NCBI GenBank assembly: GCA_029780415.1
Contig: JAKOYN010000160.1
Location: 1 to 64,000 of the forward strand
Length of the DNA: 64,000 nucleotides
Source of the DNA: RXIX01 sp003989075
GTDB taxonomy: Bacteria > Pseudomonadota > Gammaproteobacteria > Competibacterales > Competibacteraceae
Direction: 5' to 3'
This document shows positions 16,988-25,885 of this stretch, one piece after another. Below the pieces are notes generated by a model. It saw only the letters and a program-made list of their open reading frames with translations, made no database searches and had not been told where the DNA came from. Both the position numbers and the translations under genes were made by a program. Position 1 is the stretch's first letter. Every line of letters starts with the position of its first letter.

Positions 16988-18292
16988 TTGTTCGAGCGGC
17001 CGTGCGGCGGCGAAGGTGCCGTCCTGGTGCATCTGATGCTTGGCGAGGCAACCGCCGATGTGCGCAACCTGGCCGAGTTTCAGGATCTGGCGCTTTCGGC
17101 GGGTGCTGAGTGCCGGGCGCTGATTAGCGGTCGGCGCCAGGCTCCGGACCCGCGCTTGTTTGTCGGTACTGGCAAGGCCGAGGAAATCCGCGATGCGGTA
17201 CGGGCGCAGGGTGCCGAACTGGTGATCTTCGATCACAGCCTGTCGCCGAGTCAGGAGCGCAATCTGGAAGCGTTCCTGCAATGCCGGGTTGTGGATCGTA
17301 CCGGACTGATCCTGGATATTTTCGCCCAGCGCGCGCGCAGCTTTGAAGGCAAGCTGCAGGTAGAGCTGGCGCAACTGCGTCACCTGTCCACCCGGCTGGT
17401 GCGGGGCTGGACGCACCTGGAGCGGCAGCGCGGCGGCATTGGCCTGCGGGGTCCCGGTGAAACCCAGCTGGAAACTGACCGGCGCCTGCTCGCCGATCGC
17501 ATTCGGCAGATTCGTCTGCGCCTGGACCGGGTCGACCGGCAGCGCGAACAGGGTCGCCGGGCGCGACGCAAGGCTGATCTGCCTACGGTGTCGCTGGTGG
17601 GCTATACCAATGCCGGCAAATCCACCCTGTTTAATGCCTTGACGGATGCGGGCGTCTATGCCGCCGATCAGTTGTTTGCGACGCTGGACCCGACCTTGCG
17701 GCGCCTGGATCTGCCCGGTGCCGCAGCGGTGGTGCTGGCGGATACGGTCGGTTTCATCAATCGCCTGCCCCACGAGCTGGTGGCGGCCTTTCGCGCTACG
17801 CTGCGCGAAACCTGCGAAGCGAGCCTGCTGCTGCATGTGATCGATGCCAGTCATGCGGATCGCGACGCAGTCATCAATGAAGTAGACACGGTATTGCGGG
17901 AAATCGGCGCGGCGGAGGTGCCGCAGTTGCGGGTGTTCAACAAGATCGACCGCAGTGGTGATGCACCACGCCTGGAGCGCGATGCCGAAGGCCAGGTGCA
18001 GGCTGTGTGGCTGTCGGCGGCCAGCGGTGCCGGTTTGGAGCTGTTGCGGCTGGCGTTGCGCGAGCGCCTGCGTGGCGCAAGTGTGCATGGCTGGCTGTGC
18101 CTGCCGCCAGCAGCAGCGCGATTGCGGGCGCGGCTGTTCAGTCTCGGCGCGGTGGTGGCCGAGGAAGCCGGGCCGGCGGGCGAGTGGCTGATCGAAGTGC
18201 GCACGTCGCGCGATAATGTCGATCTTCTCTATCGCCGCGAAGGTCTGCAGGCGGAATGGGTGCGTTCGGGGTTTGATATCCCGACGCTATGA
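16988..18292 (+). CDS. hflX: Ribosome-associated GTPase HflX
   Basis: A 434-residue GTPase that splits stalled ribosomes and rescues them under stress. The N-terminal HflX domain (about 1-200) contains the glycine-rich LERQRGGIGLRGPGE; the G domain has G1 GYTNAGKST at 205-213, G3 DTVGFI and G4 NKID. The start is TTG at 16988: it gives MFERPCGGEGAVLVH, matching the E. coli start MFDRYDAGEQAVLVH, and an AGGAGG lies 4 nt upstream. The gene sits between hfq and hflK as in E. coli. Confidence 0.97.
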   Translation: MFERPCGGEGAVLVHLMLGEATADVRNLAEFQDLALSAGAECRALISGRRQAPDPRLFVGTGKAEEIRDAVRAQGAELVIFDHSLSPSQERNLEAFLQCRVVDRTGLILDIFAQRARSFEGKLQVELAQLRHLSTRLVRGWTHLERQRGGIGLRGPGETQLETDRRLLADRIRQIRLRLDRVDRQREQGRRARRKADLPTVSLVGYTNAGKSTLFNALTDAGVYAADQLFATLDPTLRRLDLPGAAAVVLADTVGFINRLPHELVAAFRATLRETCEASLLLHVIDASHADRDAVINEVDTVLREIGAAEVPQLRVFNKIDRSGDAPRLERDAEGQVQAVWLSAASGAGLELLRLALRERLRGASVHGWLCLPPAAARLRARLFSLGAVVAEEAGPAGEWLIEVRTSRDNVDLLYRREGLQAEWVRSGFDIPTL

Positions 18293-18322
18293 ACATGGTT
18301 GAAATGAGCGCTGGGGTACGAC

Positions 18323-19612
18323 ATGGCATGGAATGAACCGGGAGGCGGCAACCGCGATCCCTGGAGTGGCGGTGGTCGTGATCAGGGACCGCCGGATCTG
18401 GATGATGTCATCCGCAAGCTATCGAACCGGCTTGGTGCCCTGCTGGGCGGACGGCGCGATGGTGGTGGCAGTCGTGGCGGCGGCGATGGCGGTGGGTCGG
18501 GCGATTCCGGTTCCAGCATGATGGGGCTTGGCCTGGTGATCGGGGTAGTGGCCCTGGTTGGCTGGCTGATCGCCAGTATCTATATCGTCGATGAAGGCAA
18601 GCGCGGCGTGGTGCTGCGCTTTGGCCGCTATCTGGAAACCACTCAGCCGGGGCCGCATCTGCGCCTGTTCCCGATTGACCGGGTGGAAATCGTCGATGTC
18701 GAGCAGCGCCGCTTCCGTGAAGTCGGCTACCGTTCCGGCAATGGCGGCGCCCGTCAGCCAGCAGTGCGTTCAGTGCCCAAGGAAGCCCTGATGCTGACCC
18801 AGGACGAGAATATCGTCGACGTGCGTCTGGCGGTGCAATATCAGATCAAGGATCCGCGCGCCTACCTGTTCAATGTCTACGACCCGGAAGCGGTGCTGGT
18901 GCAGGCCGTGGAAAGCGCCTCGCGTGAGACCATCGGCAAGAGCACCATGGATTTTGTGCTCACTGAGGGGCGCAGCGACATCGTTGCCGACATCAAGGAC
19001 CTCAGCCAGCGCATCCTGGATAGTTATGGTCCACCCGGCGAGCAGGCCCGTCCCGGCCAGCCGGTGCAGGGCGCTGGCCTGCAGATCATTACCGTGGTGC
19101 TGCAGGACGCCCAGCCACCTGAGGAAGTGCAGGACGCCTTCGCCGACGCCATCAAGGCCCGCGAGGACGAACAGCGCCTGAAGAACGAAGCCGAAGCCTA
19201 CGCCAACGAAATCATCCCCAAGGCGCGCGGCAACGCCGCCCGGCGCCTGCAGGAAGCCGCCGCCTATCGTGAGCAGGTGGTTGCCGAGGCTCAGGGTGAG
19301 GCCAGCCGCTTCGAACAACTGCTGGTTGCTTACCAGAAGGCACCGGCGCTCACCCGGGAACGTCTGTATCTGGAGACCCTGGAATCGGTGCTGTCGCGGG
19401 CCAGCAAGGTGCTGGTTGATGCCAAGGACAGCAGCAACCTGCTCTATCTGCCGCTGGACCGGCTGCTGCAATCGGCGCGGCCCGGCGAGGGCGCGCGTGC
19501 CGCTACGACCCTGCCCGAAACCGCCCTGCCGGCTTCACCGCCGGTGCCGCTGGATGACGGCGCGGCGAACAGTCGCCTGCGCGATCTGAACCGCAGCCGG
19601 GAGATTCGCTGA
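18323..19612 (+). CDS. hflK: FtsH protease modulator HflK
   Basis: An inner-membrane SPFH/prohibitin protein of 429 residues which with HflC forms the cage around FtsH and limits its proteolysis. The N-terminal cytoplasmic part is very glycine-rich (about 44-63). One transmembrane helix (about 66-88) is followed by the periplasmic SPFH domain and a coiled-coil region rich in Ala/Glu/Arg (about 270-340). A C-terminal Pro/Ala-rich tail is variable. Start ATG 18323. The stop overlaps the hflC ATG by one base (TGATG), indicating coupled translation of the two partners. Confidence 0.97.
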   Translation: MAWNEPGGGNRDPWSGGGRDQGPPDLDDVIRKLSNRLGALLGGRRDGGGSRGGGDGGGSGDSGSSMMGLGLVIGVVALVGWLIASIYIVDEGKRGVVLRFGRYLETTQPGPHLRLFPIDRVEIVDVEQRRFREVGYRSGNGGARQPAVRSVPKEALMLTQDENIVDVRLAVQYQIKDPRAYLFNVYDPEAVLVQAVESASRETIGKSTMDFVLTEGRSDIVADIKDLSQRILDSYGPPGEQARPGQPVQGAGLQIITVVLQDAQPPEEVQDAFADAIKAREDEQRLKNEAEAYANEIIPKARGNAARRLQEAAAYREQVVAEAQGEASRFEQLLVAYQKAPALTRERLYLETLESVLSRASKVLVDAKDSSNLLYLPLDRLLQSARPGEGARAATTLPETALPASPPVPLDDGAANSRLRDLNRSREIR

Positions 19613-20502
19613 TGGCCCTGTCGCAACTGCCGCTTTCCCGCAATACCCTGATCGGCGCCGCCGTCGCCGTGGTGGCTCTGCTGTCGATGTCGCTGTTTAC
19701 CGTCGATGAGACGCAGACCGCGATCCGCTTCCAGCTTGGTGAAATCGTCCAGGACAACTACGCGCCCGGCCTACACTGGAAATGGCCGCTGATCAACAAC
19801 GTGCGCAAGTTCGACCGCCGGCTGCAGACCCTGGACACCGAACCCGAGCGCTTTCTGACCGCCGAGAAGAAGAACGTGATCGTCGATTCCTTCGCCATGT
19901 GGCGGATCGATGACGTGCGCCGCTTCTACACGGCAGTCGGCGGCGACCCGACGCAAGCTAATGTGCGCCTTGATCAGATCGTCAAGGACGGTCTGCGCAG
20001 CGAGTTCAGCAAGCGCACCATTCAGGAAGTGGTCTCCGGTGATCGCGACCAGATCATGGAAACCCTCAGCCGCCTGCTGCGTGAACAGGCCATTCAACTC
20101 GGTATTGCCGCCGTCGATGTGCGCATCAAGCGTATTGACTTGCCAGCGGATGTCAGTAATTCGGTGTTCAGCCGCATGAAGGCCGAGCGCCTGCGCGTGG
20201 CCAAGGACTTCCGGTCGCGGGGTGCCGAAGCTGCCGAACGCATCCGCGCCGATGCCGACCGGCAAAGCGCGGTGCTGCTGGCCGAGGCCTATCGCGACGC
20301 CGAGCGCCAGCGCGGCGAGGGCGACGCCCAGTCTGCCGATATCTATGCCCAGGCCTATAGCAAGGATGCCGATTTCTACACCTTCTACCGCAGCCTGGCC
20401 GCTTACCGGAAGACCTTCACCGGCAAGGACGACATCCTGGTGGTGCAGCCGGAAAACCTGCAGTTCTTCCGCTACTTCAATCAGATGGCGCCGTCGCCAT
20501 GA
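19612..20502 (+). CDS. hflC: FtsH protease modulator HflC
   Basis: Partner of HflK, 296 residues. It has one N-terminal transmembrane helix (about 12-30), an SPFH domain beginning TVDETQTAIRFQLGEIV, and a helical region with the conserved RMKAERLRVAKDFRSRG and EAYRDAERQRGEGDA segments. Start ATG shares a base with the hflK stop. Followed by a small DUF2065 gene as yjeT follows hflC in E. coli. Confidence 0.97.
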   Translation: MALSQLPLSRNTLIGAAVAVVALLSMSLFTVDETQTAIRFQLGEIVQDNYAPGLHWKWPLINNVRKFDRRLQTLDTEPERFLTAEKKNVIVDSFAMWRIDDVRRFYTAVGGDPTQANVRLDQIVKDGLRSEFSKRTIQEVVSGDRDQIMETLSRLLREQAIQLGIAAVDVRIKRIDLPADVSNSVFSRMKAERLRVAKDFRSRGAEAAERIRADADRQSAVLLAEAYRDAERQRGEGDAQSADIYAQAYSKDADFYTFYRSLAAYRKTFTGKDDILVVQPENLQFFRYFNQMAPSP

Positions 20503-20553
20503 GGGTTGGGCCTTGCCCGCCGCGCCGCGTAACAACCGCCCAGGGGCGCAGCC

Positions 20554-20739
20554 GTGTGGGATGATCTGCTGGCCGCCTGTGGGCTGATGCTGGTGATGGA
20601 GGGGCTGCTGCCGTTCATCAACCCCGCTGCCCTGCGCGGGGTCCTGTTGCAGATGGCCCGTCTGCCCGACAGGATCCTGCGTGGCGCGGGCCTGGCCAGC
20701 ATGCTGCTTGGCCTGCTGGTGCTTTATCTGCTGCGCTGA
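20554..20739 (+). CDS. DUF2065 small membrane protein (YjeT-like)
   Basis: A 61-residue protein with two hydrophobic helices (about 5-25 and 43-60) and the DUF2065 pattern WDDLLAACGLMLVMEGLLPF followed by P-x-x-x-R. The start is GTG at 20554, with AGGGG 9 nt upstream. Its location directly after hflC matches yjeT in E. coli. Function is unknown; the constant neighbourhood suggests a link with HflKC or with HisZ/PurA expression, but that is inference. Confidence 0.88.
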   Translation: MWDDLLAACGLMLVMEGLLPFINPAALRGVLLQMARLPDRILRGAGLASMLLGLLVLYLLR

Positions 20740-20791
20740 CCGGACGGCCACGCGCCGTCCTTTCCGATCCGCCTGTTCCGCACGATCCACC

Positions 20792-21982
20792 ATGACGCCC
20801 GAAGACCGCTGGTTATTGCCCGAAGGTATCGAAGAAATCCTGCCGCCCGCCGCCGCCCGCCTGGAGCGCCTGCGCCGCGACCTGCTTGATCTGTACCAAT
20901 CCTGGGGTTACGAGCTGGTGATTCCGCCGCTGATCGAGTTTCTTGACTCGCTGCTGACCGGCACCGGCAATGATCTGGAGCTGCAAACCTTCAAGCTCAC
21001 CGACCAGCTCAGCGGGCGGATGATGGGGGTGCGCGCCGACATGACACCGCAGGCGGCGCGTATTGACGCGCATCTGCTCAAGCGCGATGGGCCGGCGCGC
21101 TTGTGCTATATGGGGCCGGTGCTGCGTACCCGGGCTGATGGCTTTGGCGGCTCGCGCAGTCCCTATCAGGCCGGTGTCGAGCTGTATGGCCACCACGGTC
21201 ATGAGAGCGATCTGGAAGTGCTGGCGCTGATGCTGGAAACCCTGGCAGTAGCCGGAATCGCGGATGTGCATCTGGATCTGGGCCATGTGGCGGTGTTCCG
21301 TGAACTGGTCAGGCTGGCCGGTCTGGATGCCTCCCGCGAGGTGCTGCTGTTTGATGCCCTGCAGCGCAAGGCCCTGCCGGAGATTCGCCGGCATCTGGTG
21401 GCCTGGGGTCTGGCGGAACCGGCTGCTGCCGCCCTGCTGGCGCTGGCTGATCTGGACGGGGGGCCGGAGGTGCTCGATATCGCCGAGAGCATTCTGGCGC
21501 CGGCCGGTACGGCGATTGGCGGAGCGCTGACGACGCTGCGACGACTGGTCGAAGCACTGCAGCAGCGCTGGCCGGCCCTGCCGATTCATATCGATCTGGC
21601 CGAGTTGCGTGGCTATCACTACCACACTGGCGCGCTGTTCGCCGCCTATGTGCCCGGACAGGGCCAGGCAGTCGCGCAGGGTGGGCGTTATGATGAAATT
21701 GGCCAGGTGTTCGGTCGCTCACGGCCGGCAACCGGATTCAGTACTGATCTGGCGCGGCTACTGCTGCTGGGCACGGTTGCACAGCCGGCAGCAACCGGGA
21801 TTTATGCGCCGCCGCTCGGCGACAGTGTTCTGGAGGAGCGGGTAGCGGGCTTGCGGCGCCAGGGTGAACAGGTGATTCGGGCCTTGCCGGGTGCCCGCGT
21901 GGCGCCGGTGAGCCTGGGTTGTGACCGGGTGCTGGAATGGCGCCAGGGTGCGTGGTGTGTGGTACCGGTCGCGCCGGCATAA
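20792..21982 (+). CDS. hisZ: ATP phosphoribosyltransferase regulatory subunit HisZ
   Basis: A HisRS-like protein without tRNA charging activity which binds the short form of HisG and confers histidine feedback control on the first step of histidine synthesis. 396 residues. Recognisable features are the start MTPEDRWLLPEGIEEILP, the class II motif 2 region (RADMTPQAARI, LCYMGPVLRT) and the later YYHTGALFAAYVPG and GGRYDEIG segments. It lacks the C-terminal anticodon-binding domain of true HisRS. Its presence implies a short HisG elsewhere. hisZ-purA adjacency is common in gammaproteobacteria outside the enterics. Confidence 0.95.
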   Translation: MTPEDRWLLPEGIEEILPPAAARLERLRRDLLDLYQSWGYELVIPPLIEFLDSLLTGTGNDLELQTFKLTDQLSGRMMGVRADMTPQAARIDAHLLKRDGPARLCYMGPVLRTRADGFGGSRSPYQAGVELYGHHGHESDLEVLALMLETLAVAGIADVHLDLGHVAVFRELVRLAGLDASREVLLFDALQRKALPEIRRHLVAWGLAEPAAAALLALADLDGGPEVLDIAESILAPAGTAIGGALTTLRRLVEALQQRWPALPIHIDLAELRGYHYHTGALFAAYVPGQGQAVAQGGRYDEIGQVFGRSRPATGFSTDLARLLLLGTVAQPAATGIYAPPLGDSVLEERVAGLRRQGEQVIRALPGARVAPVSLGCDRVLEWRQGAWCVVPVAPA

Positions 21983-22014
21983 GATTTGGAAAACCACTCA
22001 GGAATGGGACTGAC

Positions 22015-23310
22015 ATGGGCAAGAACGTAATCGTCATTGGCGCGCAGTGGGGCGATGAGGGCAAGGGCAAGATCGTTGACCTGCTCACCGAGAATGCCGC
22101 TGCGGTGGTGCGCTTTCAGGGCGGGCATAACGCTGGCCATACCCTGGTCATTGGCGGGCGCAAGACGGTACTGCATCTGATTCCCTCGGGCATTCTGCGT
22201 CCGGGCGTGCACTGCCTGATCGGCAATGGTGTGGTGCTGGCGCCAGCGGCGCTGCTGGCCGAGATTGACGGTTTGCAGCAACAGGGCGTGGCTGTGATGG
22301 AGCGCCTGCATATCAGCGAGGCCTGTCCACTGATTTTGCCCTATCACGTTGCCCTGGATCAGGCCCGCGAGAAGGCGCGTGGTGCGCAGGCGATCGGCAC
22401 CACCGGGCGCGGCATCGGTCCGGCCTATGAGGACAAGGTGTCGCGGCGGGCGGTGCGATTGGGTGATCTGTTCCATCGTGAGCGCTTCGCCGCCAAGCTG
22501 GGCGAGGTGCTGGATTTCCATAATTTCGTCCTGCAGCACTATTTCCAGACCGATCCGGTAGATTTCCAGAAGGTGCTTGATGAGACTCTGGCGATGGCCG
22601 AGCGCCTGCGGCCACTGGCGGCGGATGTGACCGATCTGCTTGATGGTTATCGCCGCCGTGGTGAGCGGGTGCTGTTTGAGGGTGCGCAGGGGGCCTTGCT
22701 GGATATCGACCACGGCACCTATCCCTATGTGACCTCGTCGAATACCACCGCCGGTGGCGCGGCAACTGGCACGGGCATCGGGCCCCGCTATCTGGATTAT
22801 GTGCTGGGCATTACCAAGGCCTATACCACCCGGGTGGGTGGCGGGCCGTTTCCGACCGAGCTGTTCGATGCGACCGGCGCCTATCTGGCTGAGCGCGGCC
22901 ATGAGTTTGGCGCGACCACCGGGCGGGCGCGGCGCTGTGGCTGGTTCGATGCGGTGGCCCTGCGCCGGTCGATTTTGAATAACAGCGTTTCCGGCCTGTG
23001 TGTAACCAAGTTGGATGTGTTGGATGGGCTGGACAGCATCCAGATGTGCGTGGGTTATCAGTGTGGTCTGCAGAAGCTGGATAATGCGCCGCTGGGCGCC
23101 GAGGCGCTGGCAGCCTGTGAGCCAATCTACGAGGAAATGCCCGGCTGGCAGGAATCCACGTTCGGCGTGCGCTGCTATGAGGATTTGCCGGCCAATGCGC
23201 GGGCGTATCTGCAGCGTATCGCTGAACTGACCGATACGCCGATCGACATCATTTCTACCGGTCCCGATCGGGCCGAAACCATCGTGATGCGCGATCCGTT
23301 CGCAGCCTGA
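22015..23310 (+). CDS. purA: Adenylosuccinate synthetase
   Basis: Converts IMP and aspartate to adenylosuccinate with GTP, the first committed step to AMP. 431 residues versus 432 in E. coli. The start GKNVIVIGAQWGDEGKGKIVD carries the catalytic Asp and P-loop; QFGHNAGHT-type segment (GGHNAGHTLVI), IGTTGRGIGPAYEDK and the GTP-binding TKLDVLDGL are intact. A GGAATGGGA stretch precedes ATG 22015. It is followed by the bidirectional terminator at 23394-23421. Confidence 0.98.
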   Translation: MGKNVIVIGAQWGDEGKGKIVDLLTENAAAVVRFQGGHNAGHTLVIGGRKTVLHLIPSGILRPGVHCLIGNGVVLAPAALLAEIDGLQQQGVAVMERLHISEACPLILPYHVALDQAREKARGAQAIGTTGRGIGPAYEDKVSRRAVRLGDLFHRERFAAKLGEVLDFHNFVLQHYFQTDPVDFQKVLDETLAMAERLRPLAADVTDLLDGYRRRGERVLFEGAQGALLDIDHGTYPYVTSSNTTAGGAATGTGIGPRYLDYVLGITKAYTTRVGGGPFPTELFDATGAYLAERGHEFGATTGRARRCGWFDAVALRRSILNNSVSGLCVTKLDVLDGLDSIQMCVGYQCGLQKLDNAPLGAEALAACEPIYEEMPGWQESTFGVRCYEDLPANARAYLQRIAELTDTPIDIISTGPDRAETIVMRDPFAA

Positions 23311-23393
23311 CCGTTGTGCGGTGCCTGCTGGCCAGGGCGGGGCAGGCACTGCAGGACTGGATGCGGTGGGATCGATTATCGAGCGGCAACGAA

Positions 23394-23421
23394 AAAAGCC
23401 CGATCTTTCGACCGGGCTTTT
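23394..23421. terminator. Bidirectional intrinsic terminator, purA / tRNA-Leu
   Basis: A 12-bp stem (AAAAGCCCGATC with GACCGGGCTTTT, one G-T pair) closes a 4-nt loop. It has A-runs on the left and T-runs on the right, so it can end transcription from purA on plus and from the tRNA on minus. Confidence 0.9.
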
Positions 23422-23429
23422 CGCGAATC

Positions 23430-23516
23430 TGGTGCCGAAGAGAGGACTTGAACCTCCACTGGGTTTCCCCAACTAAGACCTGAACCTAGCGCGTCTACCA
23501 ATTCCGCCACTTCGGC
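23430..23516 (-). tRNA. leu tRNA: tRNA-Leu (anticodon CAG)
   Basis: A class II tRNA of 87 nt including an encoded CCA. The acceptor arms GCCGAAG and CTTCGGC are perfectly paired. The D-arm contains GGCGGAATTGGTAGACGCG, the anticodon stem CTAGG/CTTAG (one G-T pair) holds loop TTCAGGT with anticodon CAG, and a long variable arm (TTGGGGAAACCCA) precedes the T-arm with GGTTCAAGTCC. It reads CUG, the main Leu codon in a GC-rich genome. It lies alone between purA and rnr with its own promoter and terminator. Confidence 0.97.
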
Positions 23517-23557
23517 TTGTCTTTCCGTCGCCCGGGTTACCGTGGCGACGGGTGCGG

Positions 23558-23586
23558 ACTATACGGATTGGCCCGAAGCCTGTCAA
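23558..23586 (-). promoter_or_regulatory. Consensus sigma-70 promoter for tRNA-Leu
   Basis: On the minus strand a perfect TTGACA (23586-23581) is followed 17 bp later by TATAGT (23563-23558). The predicted start near 23551 gives a 35-nt leader. The short inverted repeat CGTCGCC...GGCGACG lies within that leader. Confidence 0.88.
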
Positions 23587-23629
23587 TATCTCCATTTTAC
23601 TTTTTTGCAAACGGATGACTGCAATACCC

Positions 23630-25885
23630 ATGAGTTCAAAAAAACGCGCTTCCTGGCGTCAGATGGATCCCTTCCTGACTCGGGAACAGGAAAAATACGG
23701 TGGCCGGGCCGCACCCAGCCGTGAATTTATTCTCCAGCACCTCGAAGAGCGCGGCATGCCGCTGACCCTGGAGGAACTCTGCGCCGAATGGCAGATGGAC
23801 GACGCCTGGGAGGTGGATGCTCTGGCGCGGCGCCTGCGGGCGATGGTGCGCGACGGGCAGTTGATGCGCAACCGCCGCGAGGGCTATGGCCCGGTCACCA
23901 AGATGAATCTGGTCACCGGTCGCGTGGTGGGTCATGCCGAAGGCCACGGCTTCCTGATCCCGGACGAGGGTGGCGACAGCCTGTTCCTGTCACCGCGGCA
24001 AATGCGTCAACTGTTGCACGGTGATCGGGCGGTGGTGCGGGTGATCGGTGTCGACTATCGCGGCCGCCGCGAAGGCGCACTGGTCGAGGTGCTGGAACGC
24101 AACACCGAAACCGTGGTGGGGCGGCTGTGCGAGGAACGGGGCGTCTGCTTCGTCATCCCCGATAACAAGCGCATCAATCAGGACATCATCGTCCCTGCCG
24201 ACAGCCGGGGCGAGGCCCGCGCCGGGCAGATCGTCATTGCCGAACTGATCGAGCAGCCGAGCGCACACAGCCGGCCGCTTGGCCGGGTCAAGGAGGTGCT
24301 CGGCGAGCACATGGCCCCGGGCATGGAAATCCGCATTGCCATCGCCAGCCATGGCATTCCCGTCGATTGGCCTGCCGCCGCCCTTGCCGAAGCTGAGCGC
24401 TTTGGCGATCAGGTGCCGGAGGCGGCGCTGGTCGGGCGCTGGGATTTGCGCAGTACGCCACTGCTGACGATCGATGGGATTACCGCGCGCGATTTCGACG
24501 ATGCGGTTTACTGTGAGCGGCGCGGCGCCAACTGGCGGCTGCTGGTGGCGATCGCCGACGTGTCCTGGTATGTGCGTCCCGGTACGGCGCTGGATCAGGA
24601 GGGCCGTAAGCGCGGCAACTCGGTGTATTTCCCGGACCGGGCCATTCCGATGCTCCCCGAGGCGCTGTCCAATGGCCTGTGCTCGCTCAATCCCCAGGTT
24701 GACCGGCTGTGCATGGTCTGTGAGATGACCATCAGCGCCGAGGGCCGCATCATCCGCTCGCGCTTTGCTGAGGCGGTGATGCGCTCCCACGCGCGCCTGA
24801 CCTATGACACGGTAGCGGCCATTGTTGCCGGGCGTGATCCGGCGATGCGCGCCGAATATGCCGCACTGGTGCCGCATCTGGATCGCCTGCACGAGCTTTA
24901 CCAGGTGCTGCGCAGCGGTCGCGAGCAGCGCGGGGCGATGGACTTTGATACCCAGGAAACCCTGATTGAGTACGGTGCTGATCGCAAGATCGAGCGCATT
25001 CTGCCGACCGAGCGCAATGATGCCCATCGCCTGATTGAGGAGTGCATGATTGCAGCCAACGTCGCTGCGGCGCGCTTCCTGCAGCGGCATAAGATGCCCG
25101 GCCTGTACCGGATTCACGATGGGCCAAGCGAAGACCGTCTGAACAAGCTGCGCGCCTTCCTCGGCGAGCTCGGTCTGGGGCTGGGCGGCGGTGATAAGCC
25201 TACGCCACTGGATTACACCCGCCTGCTGGAACGGGTTCAGGAACGGCCGGATGCGCATCTGATCCAGACGGTGATGCTGCGCTCGCTGGCGCAGGCGGTC
25301 TACAGTCCCGGCAACAGCGGCCATTTTGGCCTGGCGCTGGAAGCCTACGCGCATTTCACTTCGCCGATCCGCCGCTATCCTGATCTGCAGGTGCATCGGG
25401 CCATCCGCCATATCCTGCAGGGCGGCAAGGCTGGCGATTTCAGCTATGGCCACGCCGATCTGGTCGGGCTGGGCGAGCATTGTTCGATGACCGAGCGCCG
25501 CGCCGATGAAGCAGTGCGCGATGCCGTGGAATGGCTCAAGTGCGAGTTCATGCTCGACAAGGTTGGGCAGGTCTTCGATGGCATTATTACCACGGTCACG
25601 GCCTTTGGTCTGTTCATTGAGCTGCGTGGTCTGTTTGTCGAGGGCCTGGTGCACGTCACCTCCTTGCGCAATGACTATTACCAGTTCGATCCGGTCGGGC
25701 ATCGCCTGCACGGCGAACGCTCCGGGCAGGTCTACCGGCTCGGCGATGGTCTGCAGGTACGGGTGACGCGGGTGGATCTGGACGAGCGCAAGATTGATTT
25801 CGAACCGGTCGAGGGTGAGCGCCGCGAGGGCGGGCGGCGCAATCGCTGGAATCGCAGCCGGCGCAAAAAGGAGAACGGCGCGTGA
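23630..25885 (+). CDS. rnr: Ribonuclease R
   Basis: A processive 3'-5' exoribonuclease that degrades structured RNA; 751 residues (E. coli 813). Domain order: N-terminal helix-turn-helix (SREFILQHLEERG, about 25-90), two cold-shock domains (about 90-230), the catalytic RNB domain with the aspartate cluster ITARDFDDAVYCE, then S1 (FDGIITTVTAFGLFIEL, about 645-725) and a basic tail (EGGRRNRWNRSRRKK). An alternative start is the ATG at 23615, five codons longer; neither has a strong ribosome-binding site. The stop overlaps the rlmB start by 4 nt. As in E. coli, rnr and rlmB are paired. Confidence 0.97.
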   Translation: MSSKKRASWRQMDPFLTREQEKYGGRAAPSREFILQHLEERGMPLTLEELCAEWQMDDAWEVDALARRLRAMVRDGQLMRNRREGYGPVTKMNLVTGRVVGHAEGHGFLIPDEGGDSLFLSPRQMRQLLHGDRAVVRVIGVDYRGRREGALVEVLERNTETVVGRLCEERGVCFVIPDNKRINQDIIVPADSRGEARAGQIVIAELIEQPSAHSRPLGRVKEVLGEHMAPGMEIRIAIASHGIPVDWPAAALAEAERFGDQVPEAALVGRWDLRSTPLLTIDGITARDFDDAVYCERRGANWRLLVAIADVSWYVRPGTALDQEGRKRGNSVYFPDRAIPMLPEALSNGLCSLNPQVDRLCMVCEMTISAEGRIIRSRFAEAVMRSHARLTYDTVAAIVAGRDPAMRAEYAALVPHLDRLHELYQVLRSGREQRGAMDFDTQETLIEYGADRKIERILPTERNDAHRLIEECMIAANVAAARFLQRHKMPGLYRIHDGPSEDRLNKLRAFLGELGLGLGGGDKPTPLDYTRLLERVQERPDAHLIQTVMLRSLAQAVYSPGNSGHFGLALEAYAHFTSPIRRYPDLQVHRAIRHILQGGKAGDFSYGHADLVGLGEHCSMTERRADEAVRDAVEWLKCEFMLDKVGQVFDGIITTVTAFGLFIELRGLFVEGLVHVTSLRNDYYQFDPVGHRLHGERSGQVYRLGDGLQVRVTRVDLDERKIDFEPVEGERREGGRRNRWNRSRRKKENGA

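Noticed and set aside
21802..23472. 556-codon open frame antisense to hisZ/purA
   Set aside because: It lies entirely opposite well-supported genes; its composition is that of a GC-driven shadow frame.
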